A stretch of 6,014 nt of DNA from Phycisphaerales bacterium UBA1845 (GTDB lineage Bacteria; Planctomycetota; Phycisphaerae; UBA1845): positions 1 through 6,014 of the forward strand of contig DDIR01000129.1 of assembly GCA_002338715.1 (NCBI GenBank), in the 5' to 3' direction. Below are positions 1-4,991 of this stretch, piece by piece. Every line of letters starts with the position of its first letter. Position 1 is the stretch's first letter. The notes under the pieces were generated by a model that did not search any database, was not told the DNA's origin, and saw only the letters and a list, made by a program, of their open reading frames with translations. Both the position numbers and the translations under genes were made by a program.

Positions 1-1
1 A

Positions 2-442
2 GCTATTGGCTCGCTGGGACCTGCCGGTAAAAGTGGCGATCCACTGCACGACATGCCGGAGAAACGATCCGCCGTAGTTCGCGAGAGAATCCGGCAAATC
101 CCCAAAAACGGCGGCGGACGTGCATCGCTACCTCGGCACCTAAGACTTGCCTGCCACGGCGAGACAGATGGATTTAAGGACGTGTATGGCCGAATGGCGT
201 GGGACGAACCAGCCCCCACGATAACTACGGGATGCTTCAACCCGTCCAAAGGGCGTTTCTTGCACCCGAGTGAACACCGTGCCATCACGATTCGCGAGGC
301 GGCCCTCCTCCAGTCCTTTCCACTGTCATACGAGTTTCCCGTTGGGTTTGGCAAGGTTAAACTAGCCGAGATGATAGGGAATGCGCTTCCACCAGCGTTT
401 ATTTGCCTCCACGCTCAAGCACTGACAGGGGCTAAGCCATGA
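2..442 (+). CDS. DNA (cytosine-5-)-methyltransferase, C-terminal part (5' end outside window)
   Basis: This is the 3' end of a C5 cytosine DNA methyltransferase, which transfers a methyl group from SAM to carbon 5 of cytosine at a specific site. The frame is open from base 2, upstream of the first ATG at 53, and the residues before that ATG (DPLHDMPEKRS) already look like family sequence. The gene therefore enters from the left and the ATG at 53 is not its start. In the 146 visible residues, the end of the target-recognition region (YGRMAWDEPAPTITTG, about 62-77) is followed by motif IX (HRAITIREAALLQSFP, 92-107) and motif X (IGNALPP, 125-131). The catalytic PCQ motif IV and SAM motif I must lie upstream and are not seen. 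The stop overlaps the next ATG (ATGA), so the two genes are translationally coupled. Target specificity cannot be read. Family call is secure; whether it belongs to a restriction system is inferred from its partner. Confidence 0.93.
   Translation, partial: AIGSLGPAGKSGDPLHDMPEKRSAVVRERIRQIPKNGGGRASLPRHLRLACHGETDGFKDVYGRMAWDEPAPTITTGCFNPSKGRFLHPSEHRAITIREAALLQSFPLSYEFPVGFGKVKLAEMIGNALPPAFICLHAQALTGAKP
427..431 (+). promoter_or_regulatory. Ribosome binding site of the GHKL ATPase gene
   Basis: AGGGG lies 7 nt before the ATG at 439, inside the last codons of the methyltransferase gene. Together with the ATGA stop/start overlap it supports 439 as the true start and coupled translation of the two proteins. 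Confidence 0.6.
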
Positions 443-2079
443 GTGATTCACCATTCGAGATGCGGTTTGATCCCCGCACTATCAAGCACCTCGGTGTGCG
501 AATGTACTCAACCCTACCGCCCGCGATTGCAGAAATTATCGCAAATTCATATGACGCGGATGCGTCGCAGGTTGTAGTCACACTTCGCGAAGAAGACGGT
601 AAACCAGCAGAGATCACAGTTACCGATGATGGAGAAGGTCTGACCCTGGACGAAATCAATAGTAAGTTTTTAGTGATCGGACGAAGCCGACGCGATGACG
701 ACGGCGATGAGCCGTCGCCGAAATACGGCAGAAAACGGATCGGCAAAAAGGGATTGGGTAAACTCGCATTGTTTGGGCTGGCGAAGACGATCACGATCAC
801 TACACGCCGCGATGGAAAATGTAATGTGTTCGTTCTCGATTGGGATGACTTGAACAACGCCACCGGTGTCTACAAGCCGACGGCGACAAAAATTGATCAG
901 TCCACGAAGGAACCAAACGGTACTTCTGTTTCTTTAGCTGGATTAAAACGAAAAACTCCGTTTGACGCGCACGCGCTTGCAGACAGCCTATCGCGTCAAT
1001 TCATCGTAGACGATAACTTTGCTCTTTTGATTGAGGCGTCCGACGGTGACCGAATCCGAATCGACAAAAATCGCCGGTACGAAACCCTGAAAATCGAATT
1101 CAAATGGGATGTTTCGGCCACCCAGTTCGTCCCGCGCAACTCAAAATACTTCGGAAAGCTTTCGGGAATGTTGATAACGGCCGAGACGCCCATTACCCCG
1201 GCCTCTGGTTTGCGTGGAATTACACTGTTTTCTCGTCAAAAGCTCGTCAATGCTCCAGAGTTCTTCTCTTCCAGCACTTCGAGCCATTTTTACCAGTACC
1301 TGACAGGATGGATTGGGGTCGATTTCATTGACGATCTCGATGACGACGTCATCTCCACGAATCGCCAGTCACTCGACTGGGAGCATCCTGAGATGGCAAA
1401 ATTGAGGACGTTTCTCGCAGGGATCGTGTCACAAGTGAACGTTGACTGGCGGAGGAGGCGCAAGGAGAAAAAGCAAGAAGAGCTTAAGGAGACAACAGGA
1501 ATCGATACGCAAGCGTGGATGAACACGATGCCGGACGATGTGCGGGACAGCACCAGGCAGATTATTGAGAGCCTTGGCGGAGAAGACGCCCTTGAAAAGT
1601 ACACACCTGTTATAAAAGCGCTTCATGACCTTATTCCTGAATACCCACTGCTGCATTGGAGACACCTTCACGAGAAAGTTCGCGACAGAGTTAAATCATA
1701 TTACGAGAATAAACAATTCGGAGACGCGGCAAGCCAAGGTGTTCAGATTTACTGCGAGATCATTCGGAAACTGACGAAGCGAGAAGATGATGGAATGAAA
1801 TTGGTGAATGTTGTCTTTGGGAGCAACAAGAACTTTGACCCCCCTCCTCCATTGCAATTGAATACTCTTAGAACTGAATCTGAACAATGTATACAAGAAG
1901 GCCAAGGACATTTATCGAGAGGCATAATCACCGGATTTCGAAACCCAATATCCCACGCACCGATAGACTCGAATGTTCCCGCAGTATTCTCAGAAGTCGA
2001 CTGCTTGAACATCTTGAGTCTGGTTTCGTACTTGGTCACGCGACTTGACAACGCGAAAGTGAATTCACCTGGTCCTTAA
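439..2079 (+). CDS. GHKL (MORC/MutL-like) ATPase with C-terminal HEPN/Ymh-like domain
   Basis: A 546-residue cytosolic protein with an N-terminal Bergerat-fold ATPase. The N box is AEIIANSYDADAS (E32, N36, D39), the G1 box is DDGEG (63-67), and the G2 box is GKKGLGK (102-108) after a charged lid. NGT (160-162) probably closes the site. Residues about 240-315 resemble the S5-like transducer region of MORC/Hsp90-type ATPases, ending in STNRQSLDWE (306-315). A basic, probably helical stretch (WRRRRKEKKQEELKE, 337-351) links to an alpha-helical C-terminal half. The tail has GIITGFRNPISH (495-506) and then a leucine-rich helix (521-538). This resembles the Ymh (TIGR02391-like) family, and RNPISH fits the RNxxxH active-site motif of HEPN ribonucleases. 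The gene is coupled to the upstream cytosine methyltransferase. GHKL ATPases beside such methyltransferases occur in known MutL/MORC restriction-type operons, so a role in DNA surveillance with an RNA-cutting effector is possible. The ATPase call is firm, the HEPN call is moderate, and the function is inferred. Confidence 0.88.
   Translation: MSDSPFEMRFDPRTIKHLGVRMYSTLPPAIAEIIANSYDADASQVVVTLREEDGKPAEITVTDDGEGLTLDEINSKFLVIGRSRRDDDGDEPSPKYGRKRIGKKGLGKLALFGLAKTITITTRRDGKCNVFVLDWDDLNNATGVYKPTATKIDQSTKEPNGTSVSLAGLKRKTPFDAHALADSLSRQFIVDDNFALLIEASDGDRIRIDKNRRYETLKIEFKWDVSATQFVPRNSKYFGKLSGMLITAETPITPASGLRGITLFSRQKLVNAPEFFSSSTSSHFYQYLTGWIGVDFIDDLDDDVISTNRQSLDWEHPEMAKLRTFLAGIVSQVNVDWRRRRKEKKQEELKETTGIDTQAWMNTMPDDVRDSTRQIIESLGGEDALEKYTPVIKALHDLIPEYPLLHWRHLHEKVRDRVKSYYENKQFGDAASQGVQIYCEIIRKLTKREDDGMKLVNVVFGSNKNFDPPPPLQLNTLRTESEQCIQEGQGHLSRGIITGFRNPISHAPIDSNVPAVFSEVDCLNILSLVSYLVTRLDNAKVNSPGP
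1912..2055 (+). other. Ymh/HEPN-like C-terminal domain core with RNxxxH motif
   Basis: Codons for residues about 492-539 of the GHKL protein. R501, N502 and H506 (bases 1939-1956) form RNPISH, preceded by the glycine-rich GIITGF and followed by a hydrophobic helix of LxxLxxL type. This order (GF-RNPxxH, short loop, long helix) is that of Ymh/TIGR02391-like tails. In HEPN ribonucleases R and H of RNxxxH are catalytic. The domain assignment rests on motif recognition, not on a profile search. Confidence 0.55.
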
Positions 2080-2272
2080 GATTGCGCGCTGCAACAATGG
2101 ATCAAGAAGTTAACGGCAAGTCATCGGCCTAGAATTCACGACAGCCACTTATTGTCGTCGCAGTGCCATCACCTTTGACGGCAGTTTCAGTTTCTGGATC
2201 CAAATGGGATTTCGCCGTTGACTCGGCAATTACAATTGGCCCGAACGATAACGGTTGGACTTGTTTGAGCGG
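2080..2272. other. Convergent intergenic region, no gene or clear terminator seen
   Basis: This gap separates the + strand modification operon from the - strand exporter gene. The best hairpin is ACGACA/TGTCGT at 2138-2158 (6-bp stem, 9-nt loop), with no T-run on either side, so it is not a convincing intrinsic terminator. I see no conserved coding frame. The gap is also where base composition and gene type change. Confidence 0.5.
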
Positions 2273-2953
2273 TCAAAGCGTCAGCCAAAAGCACCCGACG
2301 GCGATGGCGGTGATCCCGCTTCCGTAGAACAGATACTTCGTGGCATGTTGACCGGAACCGTTTAGGCGGCCGGCTAGTCTGCCTACGGTCCAGGTGAAGA
2401 TCGACATCCCGCCGATGGAACCCAATCCAAACGCGAAGACGTAGAGGACCGCGGAAAGGCGCGAAGGTAGCATCAGCGCCGGCAATACGCCCATCAGGTG
2501 CGATGTGCCCGCGAAACCGTGGAGCATGCCGATGCCGAGGGCGCGGTGTTCGTGGGTGTGCTTTGAATGTTCGTGATGTTCCATGCCTTCTTCGTGGACG
2601 TGGATGTGCGCGTGGGGCATACCGTCATGTTCGTGCACGTGGCTGTGGACTTTGACGGACATGGCTTTGCGAATTGCCCACAATCCGATACCGATCAGCA
2701 CGATGCCGACGATCCGCTCGCTCCACGACGATAGCCAGTCCAAAGGCAACGCATCACGCAGCAGGATCGCCGCGAGCGCGAGGATCCAAACGCCACTGGA
2801 GTGGCCGATGCCCCAGAAAAGACCGGCTTTTATGGGCTTTTGCTTGTGGTCAATCGCCAAAGGGGCGACGGCTGCGAGGTGGTCCGGGCCGGCGAAGACG
2901 TGAGCAACGCCAGCCGCCAAACCGCTTAGGATGGCTATCAAGGTGGTGGTCAT
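2273..2953 (-). CDS. NicO/UreH-family nickel-cobalt exporter-like membrane protein with His-rich loop
   Basis: A 226-residue inner-membrane protein of the HupE/UreH/NicO type, which moves Ni2+ or Co2+ ions, either out of the cell or in support of nickel enzymes. The N-terminus holds AHVFAGPDHLAA (17-28), where H18, D24 and H25 resemble the HxxxxDH metal motif of nickel/cobalt transporters. A second membrane segment carries GIGHSSG (48-54). About six hydrophobic segments are visible, with a cytosolic or periplasmic loop at 103-136 containing 14 histidines. After the loop LHGFAGTSHLMG (144-155) repeats the first motif, pointing to an internal duplication. The start was set at the ATG at 2951-2953, because the hydrophobic family sequence begins there. 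The open frame continues 53 codons upstream to 3112, but that part is arginine-rich and runs into a palindromic repeat. A weak AGAAGA lies 4 nt before the ATG. No urease or hydrogenase genes are near. Metal and direction of transport are inferred. Confidence 0.85.
   Translation of the reverse strand: MTTTLIAILSGLAAGVAHVFAGPDHLAAVAPLAIDHKQKPIKAGLFWGIGHSSGVWILALAAILLRDALPLDWLSSWSERIVGIVLIGIGLWAIRKAMSVKVHSHVHEHDGMPHAHIHVHEEGMEHHEHSKHTHEHRALGIGMLHGFAGTSHLMGVLPALMLPSRLSAVLYVFAFGLGSIGGMSIFTWTVGRLAGRLNGSGQHATKYLFYGSGITAIAVGCFWLTL
2525..2647 (-). other. Histidine-rich metal-binding loop of the exporter
   Basis: Residues about 103-143 of the NicO-like protein. The His-X-His runs (HSHVHEH, HAHIHVH, HHEHSKHTHEH) give 14 histidines in 34 residues, mixed with Glu and Asp. 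Such loops in nickel/cobalt/zinc transporters bind the metal or sense it. The DNA is a degenerate string of GTG/ATG-rich codons and so may be prone to repeat-length change. Confidence 0.75.
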
Positions 2954-3024
2954 TTGTTCTTCTGATCTTCTATCGTGCAATTTTCGTGCCAGACGGAGTG
3001 CGCCGGGCGTTTGATCGTGGGTGG

Positions 3025-3033
3025 ATTGTAGCA
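3025..3033 (-). promoter_or_regulatory. Possible extended -10 promoter of the exporter gene
   Basis: On the minus strand the sequence reads TGCTACAAT, which matches the extended -10 form TGnTATAAT with one change. No good -35 box is found at 16-18 nt spacing, which extended -10 promoters may tolerate. It would give a leader of about 65 nt before the ATG at 2953. It was found by eye only. Confidence 0.35.
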
Positions 3034-3087
3034 GTGTGGGGGCGGGCGTACAGGTGGGCGCGGGGATGGACGAATGTCGCCTCTTTT

Positions 3088-3101
3088 CGTCATTCCCGCG
3101 C
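3088..3101 (+). repeat. Partial copy of the palindromic repeat
   Basis: CGTCATTCCCGCGC here is identical to the first 14 bases of the full unit that begins 19 bases later at 3107, but lacks the returning stem arm. It is either a truncated unit or the remnant of an earlier insertion. Confidence 0.7.
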
Positions 3102-3106
3102 GATCT

Positions 3107-3134
3107 CGTCATTCCCGCGCAGGCGGGAATCCAG
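3107..3134 (+). repeat. Palindromic REP-like repeat, left unit
   Basis: A 28-bp unit with a perfect 8-bp stem ATTCCCGC/GCGGGAAT (3111-3118 and 3123-3130) around a GCAG loop. It is flanked by CGTC and CCAG. Read as protein in some frames it gives the familiar FPRRRES peptide. Units of this kind are dispersed in many proteobacterial genomes. Confidence 0.85.
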
Positions 3135-3227
3135 AACGGGTCAAGGGGACTCCGCGGGTTTTCATCGCATGCGGTCGCGTTAGGTCTTCAGGAGTTGGTC
3201 GCATCTTGGCTGGTGCAATGCATTCAC

Positions 3228-3255
3228 CTGGATTCCCGCTTTCGCGGGAATGACG
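3228..3255 (-). repeat. Palindromic REP-like repeat, right unit in inverted orientation
   Basis: The reverse complement of this unit matches the left unit at 26 of 28 positions. Its 8-bp stem (3232-3239 and 3244-3251) is unchanged and both differences fall in or beside the loop (TTTC on the + strand). The two units face each other across 93 bp, giving a 149-bp paired element. It lies 66 bp past the kinase stop and could also end or protect that transcript, although no T-run follows. Confidence 0.85.
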
Positions 3256-3321
3256 ACGGGGCGGACGGCGGGGACGAAAGTAAACGGCGCGGATTGCTAC
3301 CGTATGACAGCGTTCGACGGT

Positions 3322-4026
3322 CTATTGATTGGTCCGAACAGCCGACCCTACGGGGACTTCATTCAATCGGTCGGTGATCATCGCGCGGATGCGTTGCTGG
3401 GTTTGTTCGATGTTTTCCGACGGGATGATGGTCATGCCGAGACCAGCCCGCTGGACATCGAGATAGGCCTTTGCTTTCGTCTCGAAGTAATCCATCTCGT
3501 GTTCGGGCTTGCGGTGTTCGGCTTCTGCCGGTTCGGTGGCTAACAAAAACGCGACGTCGGGTTTCGGTACGAGGCGAACGAGCAGGCGCGCATACCACCC
3601 GGTCGGGTTGGCCAAACACACGAGCTTGTCGAAGATGTACCGGTCGCAAAGCACCACGTCACAACCGCAAAGCCGCTGCCACATCAACGCGCACGAACAC
3701 AAGAAGCAATCAATTGGATAGACAAAGAATCGGCGAAGTCGGACACCAAGCGTGTTGCGATCTTCGTCGAACGATCGGCCACCGGGATACGTTCGGATTC
3801 GGCTGGCAGGTTCGTTCGTTGCATTGGCTGAGGCGACTTGAGGAGCAGCCGTGCGCTTGCGGGCGGCGCGACGTTCCCGGAACTGCGCGTACATCCCGGT
3901 CAATGAACAGTACAGCGTCACCAGCACCTTCACCTTGAGCCCACGTTGGCCAAGGAACGATGCAGTCCGCGCGATCTGCGTGGACTTGCCCGACCCGTCG
4001 ATGCCAGAGTACGTCACAATCAGCAT
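3322..4026 (-). CDS. Thymidylate-kinase-like P-loop nucleoside/sugar kinase family protein
   Basis: A 234-residue cytosolic P-loop kinase of the thymidylate kinase fold, expected to move phosphate from ATP to a small substrate. The Walker A motif is GIDGSGKST (8-16). CDRYIFDK (127-134) corresponds to the DRY motif, and RKPEHEMDYFETK (172-184) to the lid and following helix. The REPGGT signature expected of true dTMP kinases after the P-loop is absent. In its place is an arginine- and alanine-rich insert (about 48-96), making the protein longer than the usual 205-215 residues. The substrate is therefore probably not dTMP. The start at 4026 places the P-loop at the usual N-terminal distance; the 40 extra codons up to 4146 overlap the methyltransferase gene and have no family character. 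Its ATG overlaps the end of the methyltransferase by 7 bp, so the two are co-translated. Homologues of this sort are found in polysaccharide clusters; the substrate is unknown. Confidence 0.82.
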   Translation of the reverse strand: MLIVTYSGIDGSGKSTQIARTASFLGQRGLKVKVLVTLYCSLTGMYAQFRERRAARKRTAAPQVASANATNEPASRIRTYPGGRSFDEDRNTLGVRLRRFFVYPIDCFLCSCALMWQRLCGCDVVLCDRYIFDKLVCLANPTGWYARLLVRLVPKPDVAFLLATEPAEAEHRKPEHEMDYFETKAKAYLDVQRAGLGMTIIPSENIEQTQQRIRAMITDRLNEVPVGSAVRTNQ

Positions 4027-4856
4027 GATGCTTTCGGCTTTCTGGCTTGGACCAGGAGCGTTTTGCTCAGGTATCGAACCGGTGAATTCGCTTCCAACAG
4101 ATGAAGCCCCTTCCCAACCGGCGGAAGAAACCGCGACAACGTGCACGTTCCATCAAGGCCAACCCCCTGCATGCGCACGTCATTCCAATCGGTAAAGAGC
4201 TTGCTCGCTTCCGGCGGTGAGACGAACGTGTGCGGATGGGTGTCGCGGCGCGACCGAAACGCGCTCACGAGCATCTGGCAGGTGATTCCGCGCAGCACGT
4301 TTCGCATCTCAATGATCAGTTGCCCACCGGGTCGCAGCACGCGGCGCATCTCCGCGATGATCGCCGGCCAAGTTGACTTCGGAAGCAAATGCGTCAAACG
4401 CAGGCACGTGAAAATATCAACGCTGTTGTCGGGCAGCGGCAACTTGTAGGCGTCGCCCATCGACAGAATCAAATCCGCACCGGATTTTTGCGACTCATCG
4501 GCGCACACGCCCAGCATGCCAGCCGCGATGTCAATCCCGATCATCCGGTGGGCATATCCGCGCTGTCTTAAGTGCAAAAGAAACTTGCCCGTCCCGACCG
4601 GCATGTCCACGTGGACCGAGTCGCGATGGGTTTTGTCCATGATCGATTCGAGGGTGCGATATGAGTTTGCGAAGTAGTAGCGCGTCGCACGGTTGACGGC
4701 ACGATCGACGTCGTAGTGCTTGGCTTTGTCGTCGTAGGTCTTGACGAGGCGATGCTTCAAATCGTCCAACGACCGATCACCGGGAAGATCCGGAATCGCA
4801 TCGTGGGCGTTTGGTTCAATCTGAGTTGACGGTTGATCCTGGGTTAGCGTCGGCAC
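4020..4856 (-). CDS. Class I SAM-dependent methyltransferase
   Basis: A soluble methyltransferase of 278 residues from the chosen GTG. After a polar N-terminal segment and a TYDDKAKHYD helix (40-49), motif I is VDMPVGTGKF (83-92). The acidic SAM-ribose residue is in IGIDIAAG (D109). GDAYKLPLPDNSVDIF (134-149) matches the motif II/III region of UbiE/Methyltransf_11 proteins, and LRPGGQLIIE (174-183) ends the core. The last 90 residues may bind the substrate, which is unknown. The GTG at 4856 was preferred because AAGGA stands 9 nt before it. An in-frame ATG at 4919 would add 21 residues but has only a poorly placed purine run. The stop overlaps the kinase ATG. O- or C-methylation of a sugar or lipid-linked product is possible from the neighbours, but this is inference. 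Confidence 0.87.
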   Translation of the reverse strand: MPTLTQDQPSTQIEPNAHDAIPDLPGDRSLDDLKHRLVKTYDDKAKHYDVDRAVNRATRYYFANSYRTLESIMDKTHRDSVHVDMPVGTGKFLLHLRQRGYAHRMIGIDIAAGMLGVCADESQKSGADLILSMGDAYKLPLPDNSVDIFTCLRLTHLLPKSTWPAIIAEMRRVLRPGGQLIIEMRNVLRGITCQMLVSAFRSRRDTHPHTFVSPPEASKLFTDWNDVRMQGVGLDGTCTLSRFLPPVGKGLHLLEANSPVRYLSKTLLVQARKPKASC

Positions 4857-4991
4857 GGGTCTGATTCCTTTCAGATCAACGGGCCTGGATACTCGTGCGG
4901 AACAATCCTCTGTCCACAAACTGGGCCTGTTTCCCCGTGGTATATCGGATCAAACCAGACGCCCCCCCAACTAGCGCCCAGACCATGCCGA
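4857..4991. other. Gap between phosphotransferase and methyltransferase genes
   Basis: 135 bp between the phosphotransferase stop and the chosen GTG (72 bp if the ATG at 4919 is used). It contains a run of seven C (4962-4968, G on the transcribed sense strand) and the ribosome binding site at 4866-4870. No convincing promoter or terminator was seen, so the three minus-strand genes may be one transcript. Confidence 0.4.
4866..4870 (-). promoter_or_regulatory. Ribosome binding site deciding the methyltransferase start
   Basis: AAGGA on the minus strand, within AAAGGAAT, lies 9 nt before the GTG at 4856. It is the best Shine-Dalgarno sequence near either possible start and argues for GTG over the ATG at 4919. 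Confidence 0.5.

Larger units (their letters stand above)
2954..3321. other. Intergenic region upstream of the exporter, with repeats
   Basis: This 368-bp stretch lies upstream of the exporter and downstream of the kinase gene. It holds a possible exporter promoter (3025-3033), a partial repeat copy (3088-3101) and an inverted pair of palindromes (3107-3134 and 3228-3255). Open frames crossing it, including ones reading FPRRRES, are translations of the palindromes and not genes. I see no RNA gene or metal riboswitch. Confidence 0.6.

Noticed and set aside
432..863. 143-codon minus-strand open frame
   Set aside because: It is serine- and arginine-rich with no motif, and lies wholly opposite the GHKL ATPase domain (N, G1 and G2 boxes on the + strand).
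2138..2158. Hairpin ACGACA/TGTCGT in the convergent gap as a terminator
   Set aside because: Only 6 bp of stem with a 9-nt loop and no T-run on either side.
2954..3112. 53-codon N-terminal extension of the exporter frame
   Set aside because: It is arginine- and proline-rich, runs into the palindromic repeat, and lacks family character. The hydrophobic transporter sequence begins at the ATG at 2953.
2674..3183. 169-codon plus-strand open frame ending in an FPRRRES peptide
   Set aside because: It lies opposite the exporter gene and through the palindromic repeat; the FPRRRES peptide is simply the repeat translated.
3088..3255. CRISPR array
   Set aside because: Only two full units, in opposite orientation and with a 93-bp centre; these are palindromic REP-like repeats, and no cas genes are present.
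3471..3938. 155-codon plus-strand open frame
   Set aside because: Arginine-rich antisense shadow of the thymidylate-kinase-like gene, which has clear motifs on the other strand.
4027..4146. 40-codon N-terminal extension of the kinase frame
   Set aside because: It overlaps the methyltransferase coding sequence, and the P-loop would then sit unusually far from the N-terminus. The ATG at 4026 fits the family.
4921..4982. CTGGGC/GCCCAG inverted pair after the phosphotransferase gene
   Set aside because: Six-base arms separated by 50 bases are expected by chance at this GC content, and no T-run follows.
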